NCBI RefSeq assembly: GCF_001625015.1
Contig: NZ_LVWJ02000019.1
Location: 62,001 to 126,000 of the forward strand
DNA: 64,000 bases
Direction: 5' to 3'
Origin: Lewinella sp. 4G2
GTDB lineage: Bacteria > Bacteroidota > Bacteroidia > Chitinophagales > Saprospiraceae
The notes under the pieces were generated by a model. The model was not told the origin of the DNA, made no database searches, and was given only the letters and a program-made list of their open reading frames with translations. Within the stretch, counting starts at the first letter, position 1; each line of letters begins with the position of its first letter. Shown in pieces: positions 52,595 through 62,478 of the stretch. A program made the translations under genes and the position numbers.

Positions 52595-55500
52595 TTATCG
52601 GACAACAACTACCTCCCCCTCCACGAGTACCTCACGGCCATTCAGGAATACCACCACGGCCGAATAGACGTACACGGCGGGGTTCACCTCCCGCCCACGG
52701 AAAGTACCGTCCCAACCCGACATGGGATCATTCAAGGGCAGTTCTTCGGCTTCAAAGACGGCATTCCCCCACCGATCGTGAATTCGAAAATCACTAACGC
52801 TCAATACGCGATCCACGTCACCGAAGGGGTGGAAACGGTCGTTCTGCCCGTCGCCGTTGGGGGAGAAACCCGTAGGGAAGTAGACCCCTAAACGTTCATC
52901 CACCTGCACGTTGATGAGTGCCATCGCGGTACAACCGTCCACTGAGCGGACCAGCACGTCATAAGTCGTTGTGCGTGACGGGCTGGCTACCGGATTAAGG
53001 CAATCCGTACAGCTTAAATCGCGGGTTGGCGTCCAGATGATGGTATCCAAATCGGACAACACGAAGTTCGTTTGGAGATCGAGGGCAGTGCTATCGCCAA
53101 TCGCATACGTGACGGAGCGGGGCAGATCGATCTGCAGGTTGCGAAAGGAATCCACGGTGATCGAATCGAAAACCTCACAGCCCCGACTGTCCTGAGCCCG
53201 CAACTCATAGGTTCCTGGCTCCAAGCTACGGGGGGAAATTCCCGTCCCGTAGGTCATCCCGCCGTCCGCGGAAAAGAGGTAGGGCCCTACCCCACCGACG
53301 GCGTCGTTGAATTGGAGGCGCGCCGTCTCTGTTTCACACGTAATCGGGGAAAGATCGAAGAGGACGGAGTCCAGGGTATTTTCCAGGACGCGGATAGTCG
53401 CGCTGGCTTCACAATCGTTGGCGGGGTTGGTGGCAGTGAATACGTAAATCCCCGCGCCATCCACGGTAACTGCGGTGGAATCTGACGCTCCGAGGATTGC
53501 TCCATCTCCCGTTCTCCATGTATAGTTGAGGTCTCCGGTACTTACCTCGGCGGTAATGCCCGTCGGCATGGGGTCGCAACCCAGGTCTATTTCAGCTGGC
53601 AACCCGACGGTAGGCGTTGCGACGTCTTCAGTCACGCGCCAGGTAATGGCCGATTCACAGGCGTTGAGGTTGTTCGTTGCCGTCAGAACGTAGGTGCCCG
53701 GAGTAGATACCGACAGGTCGGGACTGATGGCGGGGCCTTCCAGGGTACCGTCGGTACTCGTCCACTGGTACATCACATTGGGCTCGGGATTCCCCGTCGT
53801 GACGGTGAACATGGTCTGGCTGCAAGTAAGGGTAGCAGGGGCGGGTTCTTGCAAGCCCGGTTTGACGGTATCCTGGGTGACGGTCACCACTAAATCCTGG
53901 GTACAGCCATTGGTGGGGTTGGTCACCTCCAGCGCATAGGTTCCGGCTAAGTTGACGGTAGCTTCCGGTTGATTGACCTGCCCCACCACGTTGCCATCCG
54001 TCGTAGTCCAGTCGTAACGGAAACCGGGAAGGCGGTCGGCGGGGTCCGGCACCAACTCAGTGGTGGGGTTAGCGCAGTTGAGCTGCAGGACGGGCATCAA
54101 CCTGACCTCGGGTGCCATCGTGTCGATGGCGACGATCGTGCGGACGGTATCCGTACATCCATTGTCCGGGTTGAGGGTAATGAGTTGGTAAGTCCCAGGC
54201 ACTGAAAGATCAATTTGGGTGGCCCTTGGATCACCGGTTACCACACCATCAGTTGTGGACCATGCGAAAGTGGCGTTTCCCGCCGCGCTTTGCCCCTCCA
54301 GCGCGAGGGAGGTGCGTGTACAGTTAAGCTCATCCGGGCCAGTGATGGAGGCCACGGGAATGGTTTTGTCTTCGGTGACCGTAACGGTACGCGTCGTTTC
54401 ACACCCCGTGTTCCGGCTGGTGGCCACCAGGACGTAGGTACCGGCTTCCGCTACAGTGAGGTCTGGAGTGGTTACCACCGGTGTCCCATTTACGTTGCCT
54501 TCGAACCATGCGTAGTCCGTTCCAACCGTTGAGCCTGTCATGGGCACGAGGGTTTGCTCCGGTTGTCCACAACTCAGCACCTGCGACAGCGCCATATCTA
54601 CCGTTGGTGCGGAGAAATTTTCGGTGATGACAACCGCATCATCGGCCGAGCAGCCGTTGACAGTATTCAGTACCACGAGTCGGTACTGGCCAGCCGCATC
54701 CACCGTGGGTGCTGCAGTGCCGGCCCCGGAAACGATGTTGCCGGTGACGGACGACCAAGCGTAGACAATCGTATCGCCGGGGGTGGATCCCGTCCCATCC
54801 AAAGCTATTTCCGGATTGCGACAATTCAGCATGAAAGGGCTGCCAGCATTTGCGACAGGTGGTGTGAATGACTCAGTGACATCAACATAAGCGGTATCCA
54901 TGCACCCGTTTACGGAGTTGGTAACGATGAGACCGTAGCGGCCGATGGTGCTCACCGAGGCGGTCAAATCCGTCGCTGAAACGGGGTTACCGCTGGCGTC
55001 AATAAAGCGGGGGAAAAAGTCGCCCGCGGGGTCGGCGACGCTGCCGAGCAGATCGATCTGAGCATCGCGGCAATTGATCTGACCCGACGTGGTGAGGCTG
55101 ACTGCGTTAACTGCCCGGTCGACGACCACCGGCACCGTTCGCTCCGTAACGCATCCATTGACCGGGTTGCGTACGGACAGCGTGAAATCGCCCGTCACGT
55201 CCGCCAGTAGTTGTGAAGTAGCGCTCGTCTGTTGGGTGTTTCCGGCGGGAGCCGTCCAGGTATATTCCAGCCCCGACACCGGGGTTGTGAGCCCTTCGAG
55301 AATAACCGAATTGGTATTGCAGGTAAGGGCATAACTATTTTGGTCGAGGCTATTTTCGGGTGCCGTGATGTCCTGCAGGAGCGTAACCGAGGCCACGCTC
55401 TGGCAGCCAGAATTGATGTTGACTACCGTGAGCAAGTAAGTACCAGGACCAGTAGCCGCTGCAGAAGTTGCTACGGGATCTGAAGCCAGCGTACCGTCGG

Positions 55501-58450
55501 TAGTCGACCAGGTATAGGTGATAGAATCACCGGGAATAACGCCGGCCGCGCTCAGATCTACCTGCGGTAAATCACACGTAAGTAGGTCGTCACCAGTGAT
55601 GGCGGCGGGCGGTGGAGCACCGTTTTCGTCTACCACTACGTTCAATGTATCGGCACACCCTGTACCGGGGTTGGTCGCGATAAGCTGGTAGTCACCACCC
55701 GCGGCAATCAGGGGCGTGAGGGTATTGCCATCTTGCAAAATATTTCCCCCCGTGGTGGTCCAAACGTATTCAAAACTGCCGGTTCCTACGTCCGTAGCCA
55801 TCAATTCCTGGGTGGGGTTTTGGCAGTCGATGATGGACACATCAGCAATGTTTAAATCTGGAATGGCGTTGTTCACTGTGATCGTCACGGTACTTTCGTC
55901 GGTGCAGCCGTTACTAGGGTCTGTGGTCACGAGCGTGTAGGTACCGGGCCCCTCAACGGCGATGCTGGGCGCGGTGGGCAGGCCGGAAAAAGTCCCGTCG
56001 GGCGTAGACCATTGGAAGGTATACCCCAATCCAAATTGGTCCGTTCCGATCAGTAATTCTGGCCGATCGCAGGTAATTTCTAAGCCCGGTGTATTAATGG
56101 GTGCGTTGGGTGCAATGGTATCGGCGAAAACCATCACGGTGTCGATGGCCTGGCAGTCGGTATCGGTATTCGTCACGATGAGGCGGTAGAGGCCCGCTTC
56201 GGTGATGGCGATGGTGGGGAGCACATTTTCGTCGGCATCCTGATACACACTCGTAAATTCCGGGCCGGTGCTGGAGCCCGTTGCGTTCAGGAAAACCTGT
56301 GTGGTGGTACAGGTCAGCCGCAGGTCTTCATTCGCGTTCGCCACGGGTAGCCCGGCGACCGGATCGATGGTAATGGCTTCCGATGCCGTACAGTTCGTGA
56401 TCGTATTCGTGACGGTCAGTACGTAAGTACCGGGTTGGTCGATCAGTGGGTTCGCGGAGTCTCCCCCCTGCACAATATTGCCGTCGGCGGTTGACCACTG
56501 GTAGGTGATCGGGTCGCTGGTCATCACGTCCGCATTAATGTTGATCTGGGCGCGGTCGCAGGTGAAAGGCAATGGGCTAGTAAGGGTAATGGGCACGTCA
56601 AAATCAGTGGACGTAACGGTAGTGAACGTGGAGTTCGTACAGCCACCGGCGCTGGTTACGGTGAGCACGTAGGTACCGGCGGACGTAGCGGTAGCCATCA
56701 GACCATTCGTGGGGCCGGAGAAACTGCCGTCGGTGCTCGTCCACTGGTAACTAATGCCCGTACCGGTAGTACTGCCCACGCCGGAGAGCATCGCCAAGCC
56801 GGTCCCGTCACAGTTGATCTCCCCGGTAGCGTTCGCCTGGGCAGTGACTTCCCCTGCAGTCTCAGTAACGATGACGTCCTGCTCCGTAAAGCATCCCGTA
56901 TCGGTATTCGTCAGCCGAAAGGTATAGGTACCGGCGCTGCTCACGGTTGGGGTGTATCCATTCTGGCCAGTCACGAACGTCCCCCCGTTGGAGGCTACCC
57001 ACGATGAGGTGATATTGGAGCCAACTTCGGATGCCCCACCGTCAATGATCACTTCCGGCTGGTCGCAGCTGATATTCCCCACTGGTTCGATGGACATAAT
57101 AGGAGTGGACAGATCCTGGAGGACTTCCACCGTACGGGTCGCCGTACACCCCATGAAACCGACGACGGTGAGGGTATACGTACCGGGCTGGTCCACCTGA
57201 ACCGTAAGCCCGGAGGTGCTACCGACAATATTACCCCCAACGGTCGCCTCCCAGAAATAACTTACGGAGGACCCGCTACTGGAACCCGCTGCGGAAAGGG
57301 TAACGCGATCGTTGGAGCAGGTAAGGATACCATCTTCATTTGCTACCGCGCTGGGGATATTAGGGTTGGCCCGTACAAGGATGGTGGCGGATTCGGTACA
57401 GACGGTCGTGCCGTCATCGTAAGATAGGGTTAGGGTGTAGTTGCCAGGCTGGTCCACGCTGGGAGTAAGGGTGGTAGCGCCGGAGACGATATTGCCGTTG
57501 GCGTCCGTCGTCCATAAGTAGGAGTAATTCGCCCCCGTGGTGGTTCCGGTAGCGTCCAGCTCCGTTCCTCCGGACGGGATGTTGCAGGGAAGGGTAAATT
57601 CGTCGTCCAGCTCAATCTCCGCTTCCACGACGGTGACCAGGACGTCGTCCGTCACTTCACAGATTGGCCCAAAGTAGAGGTCGTCAATGGCAAAGTCATT
57701 ACCGCTGCTCTGGGTATTTTGGTTGACGATACACATCCGGGCGGTTGTGGCCGTGCCGGAGTTCCAACGGTCGTCGAACTGTCCCCAATTGCAAACGGAG
57801 GAGGAGGGGCGGAAGAGATTTCCAATCAACTGCCCGTTCACCGAAAACTGTAACCGAGCGGGGTTTTCGCTGATGACGGATTGCACCCAGGCGCGGAGGG
57901 CGTAGTCGGTGTTGGGGTCCACGGTAACCTCCTGGCAGTAGATCTCCTCGTTAGGCTGGGTGGCGCCGTTAACGACGAGCATCTGCCCACCGCCGGTGTG
58001 GTCATCACAAGCCGCAAAGTTACTGTGGGTATTGCTGGCGTTGACGTCGACGACGTAAGTCCCTTCCGCGGAGAGCGGCCCGAAAGCGCCACCGGGGCCA
58101 GGTTCGTATTCGGTCGTCCAGACCATCCCGGGGCTTTCGAAGTCACCGTTGACGAGCAGATTATTGTCGGAATAGATCACGCTGGCGGAGAAGGTCATCG
58201 TAGTCGTCTCGTCGCCAGTGAAGGTGGTCATGACCTGGTCCGCACTGGTAACCGCGGTGGCGGGGGACCATTCAACGCTGAGGAGTTCCCCACCCACCAG
58301 GTCAACGGTACCAGCGAGGCCCGCCCCGCTAGCGTCGGGGCAGATCACGATGGGCTCGCCCGCATCGGCCGCGGCATTGCACTGAGCCACTACCTGATTG
58401 CCACACAGCAATAGCAGGGAGATGGTGAATAGTTTAGAAAAAGAAGTCAT
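52595..58450 (-). CDS. giant T9SS type B adhesin with 17 Ig-like repeats (paralogue)
   Basis: 1,951 residues, signal peptide MTSFSKLFTISLLLLCGNQV. The same architecture as its downstream neighbour: CBM-like N-terminal domain (NGDFESPGMVW, IDDLYFGPICE), about 17 Cys-paired repeats (LTCSNDRVTLSAAGSSSG, LNCRNPEIALDGTGSTPG and so on), a GPYLFSADGGMTYG module and the CHU_C sorting domain (YFPTGFSPNGDGQNDRF, WDGTFRGREVNPAVYV). The two genes are 80 bp apart and clearly arose by tandem duplication with different repeat numbers. The upstream gene likely drives both, although the second also has its own -7-like box. Confidence 0.9.
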   Translation of the reverse strand: MTSFSKLFTISLLLLCGNQVVAQCNAAADAGEPIVICPDASGAGLAGTVDLVGGELLSVEWSPATAVTSADQVMTTFTGDETTTMTFSASVIYSDNNLLVNGDFESPGMVWTTEYEPGPGGAFGPLSAEGTYVVDVNASNTHSNFAACDDHTGGGQMLVVNGATQPNEEIYCQEVTVDPNTDYALRAWVQSVISENPARLQFSVNGQLIGNLFRPSSSVCNWGQFDDRWNSGTATTARMCIVNQNTQSSGNDFAIDDLYFGPICEVTDDVLVTVVEAEIELDDEFTLPCNIPSGGTELDATGTTTGANYSYLWTTDANGNIVSGATTLTPSVDQPGNYTLTLSYDDGTTVCTESATILVRANPNIPSAVANEDGILTCSNDRVTLSAAGSSSGSSVSYFWEATVGGNIVGSTSGLTVQVDQPGTYTLTVVGFMGCTATRTVEVLQDLSTPIMSIEPVGNISCDQPEVIIDGGASEVGSNITSSWVASNGGTFVTGQNGYTPTVSSAGTYTFRLTNTDTGCFTEQDVIVTETAGEVTAQANATGEINCDGTGLAMLSGVGSTTGTGISYQWTSTDGSFSGPTNGLMATATSAGTYVLTVTSAGGCTNSTFTTVTSTDFDVPITLTSPLPFTCDRAQININADVMTSDPITYQWSTADGNIVQGGDSANPLIDQPGTYVLTVTNTITNCTASEAITIDPVAGLPVANANEDLRLTCTTTQVFLNATGSSTGPEFTSVYQDADENVLPTIAITEAGLYRLIVTNTDTDCQAIDTVMVFADTIAPNAPINTPGLEITCDRPELLIGTDQFGLGYTFQWSTPDGTFSGLPTAPSIAVEGPGTYTLVTTDPSNGCTDESTVTITVNNAIPDLNIADVSIIDCQNPTQELMATDVGTGSFEYVWTTTGGNILQDGNTLTPLIAAGGDYQLIATNPGTGCADTLNVVVDENGAPPPAAITGDDLLTCDLPQVDLSAAGVIPGDSITYTWSTTDGTLASDPVATSAAATGPGTYLLTVVNINSGCQSVASVTLLQDITAPENSLDQNSYALTCNTNSVILEGLTTPVSGLEYTWTAPAGNTQQTSATSQLLADVTGDFTLSVRNPVNGCVTERTVPVVVDRAVNAVSLTTSGQINCRDAQIDLLGSVADPAGDFFPRFIDASGNPVSATDLTASVSTIGRYGLIVTNSVNGCMDTAYVDVTESFTPPVANAGSPFMLNCRNPEIALDGTGSTPGDTIVYAWSSVTGNIVSGAGTAAPTVDAAGQYRLVVLNTVNGCSADDAVVITENFSAPTVDMALSQVLSCGQPEQTLVPMTGSTVGTDYAWFEGNVNGTPVVTTPDLTVAEAGTYVLVATSRNTGCETTRTVTVTEDKTIPVASITGPDELNCTRTSLALEGQSAAGNATFAWSTTDGVVTGDPRATQIDLSVPGTYQLITLNPDNGCTDTVRTIVAIDTMAPEVRLMPVLQLNCANPTTELVPDPADRLPGFRYDWTTTDGNVVGQVNQPEATVNLAGTYALEVTNPTNGCTQDLVVTVTQDTVKPGLQEPAPATLTCSQTMFTVTTGNPEPNVMYQWTSTDGTLEGPAISPDLSVSTPGTYVLTATNNLNACESAITWRVTEDVATPTVGLPAEIDLGCDPMPTGITAEVSTGDLNYTWRTGDGAILGASDSTAVTVDGAGIYVFTATNPANDCEASATIRVLENTLDSVLFDLSPITCETETARLQFNDAVGGVGPYLFSADGGMTYGTGISPRSLEPGTYELRAQDSRGCEVFDSITVDSFRNLQIDLPRSVTYAIGDSTALDLQTNFVLSDLDTIIWTPTRDLSCTDCLNPVASPSRTTTYDVLVRSVDGCTAMALINVQVDERLGVYFPTGFSPNGDGQNDRFHPFGDVDRVLSVSDFRIHDRWGNAVFEAEELPLNDPMSGWDGTFRGREVNPAVYVYSAVVVFLNGREVLVEGEVVVVR

Positions 58451-58732
58451 GTCAAGTGTATGTATAAGCGACCGGGGAAACCTAAAGCAGTATGAAAGTA
58501 CGCATACCGTAAGCCAAATACACCTTGTTATGGGTAGCGGATGCGTCCAAGATTCAAAAAATTCGGTTCAACTGGTTTTAAGGTATGCTTACCCGAAAAT
58601 CAGCGTGCCCGTTCTAAGCTTGGTGTGGATAGACAGTGTATAAAGCACGGCTAATTTACGCAATCCTTACGCTTAGCGCTCAGCCCGTGGTGTATCTTCG
58701 CCGGCCCCCAACAAACTATACCCTCGCGAATT

Positions 58733-59689
58733 ATGCGCGTAACCGATTACATCGACCAAGCTAAGGGCAAGACGCTCATCAGTTTTGAAGTACTCCCCCC
58801 ACTGAAGGGCGGCAGCATGCAGGCCATTTTTGATACCCTGGACCCATTAATGGAGTTCAAGCCCCCCTTCATTGACGTGACCTACCACCGGGAGGAATAC
58901 GTCTACAAAAAGCGGGCGAGCGGGTACTACGAGAAGACGGCCATCCGCAAGCGCCCCGGCACGGTGGGGATCTGTGCCGCCATCATGCACCGCTACGGCG
59001 TGGATGCGGTACCCCACATGCTCTGCGGTGGCTTCACCAAACAGGAGACCGAGAACGCCCTGATCGACCTGGGTTTCCTGGACGTACAGAACGTCCTCGC
59101 CCTCCGGGGTGACGCGCGCAAGTTTGAGGGTAAGTTCGTCCCCGAAAAGGAAGGCCACCACTACGCTTCCGACCTCGTGGGCCAGATCGCGCAGATGAAC
59201 GAAGGGCAGTACATGGACGATCTGACGGACCAGAGTAACAAGACCAACTTCTGCATCGGGGTGGCCGGTTACCCGGAGAAGCACTTCGAAGCGCCCAATA
59301 TGGAGATCGACCTGCGCTTCGTCAAAAAGAAGATCGAAGCGGGGGCTAATTACATCGTCACCCAAATGTTCTTCGATAACCAGAAGTACTTCGACTACGT
59401 CGATGCCTGCCGGGCGGCCGGGATCAACGTCCCCATCGTACCGGGTTTGAAGCCCATCACGAAGTTGTACCAACTCAACTCCATCCCCCGCCTCTTCCAC
59501 GTGGACTTGCCGGATGACCTGGTCAAGGCCATCACCGAAGCGAAAGATGCCAAGGCGCGCACCCAGGCTGGCATCGAGTGGTGCATCGCCCAGAGTAAGG
59601 AGTTAAAAGAGCGCGGTGCCCCCGTGTTGCACTACTATACGATGGGGGATTCGAGCACGATCCGCTCAATTGCCGAGGCTGTTTATTAG
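58733..59689 (+). CDS. metF: 5,10-methylenetetrahydrofolate reductase
   Basis: 318 residues, TIM-barrel flavoprotein. It makes 5-methyl-THF for methionine synthesis. FEVLPPLKGGSM (18-29) with the catalytic Glu, HMLCGGFTKQE (about 96-106), LALRGDARKF (about 122-131), AGANYIVTQMFFDNQKYFDY (about 203-222) and PGLKPITKL. Promoter-like TATCTTCG about 35 nt upstream; no SAM or B12 riboswitch recognised in the 280-bp gap. The tRNA follows 74 bp downstream but has its own promoter. Confidence 0.95.
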   Translation: MRVTDYIDQAKGKTLISFEVLPPLKGGSMQAIFDTLDPLMEFKPPFIDVTYHREEYVYKKRASGYYEKTAIRKRPGTVGICAAIMHRYGVDAVPHMLCGGFTKQETENALIDLGFLDVQNVLALRGDARKFEGKFVPEKEGHHYASDLVGQIAQMNEGQYMDDLTDQSNKTNFCIGVAGYPEKHFEAPNMEIDLRFVKKKIEAGANYIVTQMFFDNQKYFDYVDACRAAGINVPIVPGLKPITKLYQLNSIPRLFHVDLPDDLVKAITEAKDAKARTQAGIEWCIAQSKELKERGAPVLHYYTMGDSSTIRSIAEAVY

Positions 59690-59712
59690 GCTTCAACAAT
59701 TTTGGGGCGTGG

Positions 59713-59743
59713 TTGCACAGAATTAGACATCGTACTATCTTTG
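59713..59743 (+). promoter_or_regulatory. promoter of tRNA-Met
   Basis: TTG at 59713-59715 and TATCTTTG at 59736-59743 with a 20-nt spacer, 20 nt before the tRNA. Confidence 0.65.
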
Positions 59744-59763
59744 CACCCGCTTAACCGAATAAT

Positions 59764-59837
59764 GGCGCGGTAGCTCAGCCGGTTAGAGCGCAGGATTCAT
59801 AATCCTGAGGTCGGGTGTTCGAGTCACCCTCGCGCTA
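59764..59837 (+). tRNA. tRNA-Met (CAT), elongator type
   Basis: Complete cloverleaf, 74 nt without CCA. Acceptor GGCGCGG pairs with TCGCGCT (G-U at both ends); D stem GCTC/GAGC; anticodon arm CAGGA-TTCATAA-TCCTG with CAT at 59798-59800; T arm GGGTG-TTCGAGT-CACCC; discriminator A. It lacks the initiator marks (mismatched first pair, GGG/CCC anticodon stem), so an elongator; an Ile2 (lysidine) tRNA is less likely. Confidence 0.93.
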
Positions 59838-59845
59838 CTTTTAAG

Positions 59846-59879
59846 ATGGAGTTACGGGTTTCCCGTGGCTCCATTTTTT
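59846..59879 (+). terminator. terminator after tRNA-Met
   Basis: ATGGAGTTACGGG (59846-59858) pairs with CCCGTGGCTCCAT (59862-59874), two G-T pairs, followed by TTTTTT. Confidence 0.8.
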
Positions 59880-60374
59880 GTTTTGGTGTGTAAATTTCGC
59901 AAGAGTTGGCGAGGTTGGGGAGGCCTGCGGCGCTGCGCCTCGCGGCTATTGTTTCGCAGGAGTTACGGAGTTAAAGAGAAGAGGAGGCTTAAGGCGATTT
60001 GCCACATCCCGTCCCGAAGGGCCGGCTTACGTAGCGGTGGCACACCGTCAGGTGGCCCACCCTACTTCGGGACCTGTGGCGCCTACCAAACCCCGTCCCG
60101 AAGGGCCGGCCTGCGTAGCGGTGGCACACCTTCAGGTGGCCCACTCTACTTCGGGACCCGCGACTTCCTTCCTCTCTTCTCAATCGTCTCACCCCCCTTA
60201 ATCTTCTTTGCGAAACCCAAAAAATAGTTCGACCAAGCCGAAGGCGAACATCTCCAAAATCGAGTAAATCAAAAGGGGTAAAGCCCACAACTCGGACTCT
60301 ACCCCTCTTATTCCCCCTAACCTTCTTCACCTCCTTGTCGAAAAGTAAATCCAGCAGCTTAAGTTTTCGCTACC
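59880..60374. other. intergenic region rich in repeats
   Basis: About 495 bp without a credible gene. It contains two TTTCGCARGAGTT words (near 59895 and 59952), an inverted GCGAAA word near 60214 and the 84-bp tandem repeat described separately. Codon-like frames across it mirror the repeat and are not proteins. Confidence 0.6.
60008..60158. repeat. two tandem copies of a ~67-bp hairpin-forming repeat (84-bp period)
   Basis: Copies at 60008-60074 and 60092-60158 differ at only a few positions. Each starts GTCCCGAAGGGCCGGC and ends CTTCGGGAC, so its ends are a perfect 9-bp inverted repeat, with an inner GGTGGCACACC/GGTGGCCCACC pair. REP-like structure. Confidence 0.8.
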
Positions 60375-61382
60375 CTAAAACGTCCGCGAATAAGTAAACA
60401 GCAGCTGCTGAGTAATACTCACCCGCTTACCCAAACCATTCACCCCGTTCGGGAAGTCGTAGTCCGTAACCTGGACGAACACGTCGTCATCATAAAAGAC
60501 GTTCAGCAGGAGCTGGACCTGGAAATTCTTGAAGATCTCATAGCCAATGGCGTTGGCCCAGTCGACGTCCACGTTCTGGGGGTTACGCAGGTAATTGGTA
60601 TACAGCTTGAGGTTGGAGATGTAGGACCCCTTGTCACCGGCGAAGCTGTACTTGTATTGCACCTGCGCCAGCGCACCTAACTGTGCATCGACTTTTTCGT
60701 ACTCGGGGAAGAAGCCAAACTCGTTGGCCACGCCTTCCACTTGGTTACCGTGCACGCCCCGGGCCGCGATGGAATCATTGGCCACGATGATGAATTTGGA
60801 GGCCAACGGCGAGAAGAAGACGGAAAGGTTATCGTTCGGCTTGTAGTCGATACCAACCGACAACTGGAAGGTAGCCGGTGCCAAAAACTTGCTCAGGGGC
60901 GTGACGCCACTATCGATAAAGTCGGTGATGAAGTTACCCGCGTAGGTATCAGGGAACTGGTACGTCGGCGTCACTTGGCTGAGGAAACTGCTGTTGACCG
61001 TCCAGAACAACTTACTGCCGGGCTTAACCTGAAAGCCGTACTTGGAGTTGATCCGCAGTTCGTCGATGGCCTTTTGGAAAGGGATCTTTGATTCGGAGCC
61101 CTGGGCAATCACCCCGGAACCGAGGCGCTGCAGGCCAAACTGCCAAAGTAAGGTGGTCTCCCACGCAGCCGTTTCCGTGCGGTGGTTAGCGAAACCGTTG
61201 AAGGCACCGCCGAAACCCAAACGGTTCTGACCGGCACCCTGCTTGGGGTTGATCTGAAGTAATTGGGAAAGGTCCAGACCAAGGCCGGCACCTTTCTCCC
61301 AGCCTAGTTTGGGTTCTTCATCCTGGCCCAAAACGGGCAGTGCGAACAGACACAGCAGGGCGAATAAGGTAAAATTTTTCAT
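60375..61382 (-). CDS. DUF3078 family outer-membrane protein
   Basis: 335 residues, signal peptide MKNFTLFALLCLFALPVLGQ. The segment GWEKGAGLGLDLSQLLQIN and later GGAFNGFANHRTETAAWETT has the rhythm of DUF3078, a Bacteroidota beta-barrel family (usually SQ...NW..GG.N.). Further strands (FQLSVGIDYKPNDNLSVFFS, AQVQYKYSFAGDKG) and the C-terminal FTYSRTF support a barrel. Function unknown. Confidence 0.85.
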   Translation of the reverse strand: MKNFTLFALLCLFALPVLGQDEEPKLGWEKGAGLGLDLSQLLQINPKQGAGQNRLGFGGAFNGFANHRTETAAWETTLLWQFGLQRLGSGVIAQGSESKIPFQKAIDELRINSKYGFQVKPGSKLFWTVNSSFLSQVTPTYQFPDTYAGNFITDFIDSGVTPLSKFLAPATFQLSVGIDYKPNDNLSVFFSPLASKFIIVANDSIAARGVHGNQVEGVANEFGFFPEYEKVDAQLGALAQVQYKYSFAGDKGSYISNLKLYTNYLRNPQNVDVDWANAIGYEIFKNFQVQLLLNVFYDDDVFVQVTDYDFPNGVNGLGKRVSITQQLLFTYSRTF

Positions 61383-61620
61383 GAGGTACAGTTTATCGGG
61401 TGGGCGGTTAGGGAAGTCTTAGGTCGCCAACACCCCAGTTCAAAGTGAGTAGGCCAATTTATCGCACGGAAGTGTGTGCGACGCTCGGCCGCCGCAAAAA
61501 TACTAAACCGGATAAGTATTGTTAGCCTCTTCCCAATTTTGGTACTCCGCTGGTCCTCGTCATAAGGTTATCCCTCTTGTTAAGGAGCGGCCAGAAATCC
61601 AACTACGTAATACCCCAGTA

Positions 61621-62469
61621 TTACCCCTCCCGGTTCGGCGGTAACGGTGGCCCCACCTCCCGCCGCGAGTGAATCTGAACCGACTCCGAAGTAAGTTTGC
61701 TGAAGGGAATGATGTACTCGCTCTCCTCCGCCCTTAGGACGAGGTCCGAATTATTCATCGTCACGATCTCACCGCGCATCCCGTCGATGGTGACGTCGTC
61801 GCCCACCTTGAGGCGGCCGCGGTTGTAGAAGCTGGCGAGCAGGGAACCCATTACGTGGCGGGATGCCAGGCCATATCCAATGGCGAAAGCACCGGCAACT
61901 CCGGCGAGCATCACGGTGATGTTGGCCTCCATGAAGCGGGTCTGCAACTGCGCCTGCCGTAGGGCGATCAGAATGATATTGAGCAGAATGAAGTAGAAGA
62001 CCACATTAGCGATGAGGTTACCGCTAGAAATACCCAAACTCCGGCAGGTCTCGTAGATGATCTTTTTGACGGTATCCGCCAGGAAAATACCTAGCACCAG
62101 GACGAGCAGCGCCGTCACCCCGTTCGGGATGTAGGCAATCAGGTCCTTCAAAAGATCCGAAATGATCTTCAGACCCATCGCTTCCACGGCGGCCATGATG
62201 AAAATGATCAGGATGAAATAGTACGCGGCGGAAGAAATGGCGGCGGAGGGCACCAGATTGAAATTGGAGGACTGCAACAACTCAATGTCCATCAACTTAT
62301 CCGCCAGCTTATCGATGCCCACGGCTTCCAACAGGCGCTTGAGAATATTACGTACTAGTTTGGCCAGCAGGTAGCCGACGAGGATGATCACGAAGGCCTT
62401 TAACAGGGCGGGGATGACCTCAAAAAGGAGGTTAAGCTGTGCTTGTAAGGCTTCTAAAATAGCTTCCAT
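61621..62469 (-). CDS. mechanosensitive ion channel family protein (MscS-like)
   Basis: 282 residues. Four to five transmembrane helices with the conserved TM-helix repeat (LLKAFVIILVGYLLAKLVRN, about 22-41; GVTALLVLVLGIFLADTVKK, about 117-136), the pore-lining helix VAGAFAIGYGLASRHVMGSL, then a short beta domain (RLKVGDDVTIDGMRGEIVTM). It ends early compared with E. coli MscS, lacking the large vestibule. Last of a three-gene minus-strand unit behind the sigma factor. Confidence 0.88.
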   Translation of the reverse strand: MEAILEALQAQLNLLFEVIPALLKAFVIILVGYLLAKLVRNILKRLLEAVGIDKLADKLMDIELLQSSNFNLVPSAAISSAAYYFILIIFIMAAVEAMGLKIISDLLKDLIAYIPNGVTALLVLVLGIFLADTVKKIIYETCRSLGISSGNLIANVVFYFILLNIILIALRQAQLQTRFMEANITVMLAGVAGAFAIGYGLASRHVMGSLLASFYNRGRLKVGDDVTIDGMRGEIVTMNNSDLVLRAEESEYIIPFSKLTSESVQIHSRREVGPPLPPNREG

Positions 62470-62478
62470 GGGTGGTCC

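Noticed and set aside
54577..54593. A 16/17 match to the dispersed word inside the second giant adhesin
   Set aside because: It encodes the conserved repeat phrase ALSQVLSC; similar codons recur at other repeats (e.g. near 48885), so coding sequence explains it.
58451..58732. Possible SAM or cobalamin riboswitch upstream of metF
   Set aside because: No recognisable conserved riboswitch core or terminator structure; promoter lies close to the gene.
59865..60227. Open frames across the tandem repeat after the tRNA
   Set aside because: Their peptides are internally duplicated copies of the DNA repeat; both strands and several frames are open, typical of repeats and not of a gene.
60658..60675. 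Partial match CACCTGCGCCAGCGCACC to the dispersed word
   Set aside because: Several mismatches and explained by the beta-strand phrase ALAQVQYK in the DUF3078 gene.
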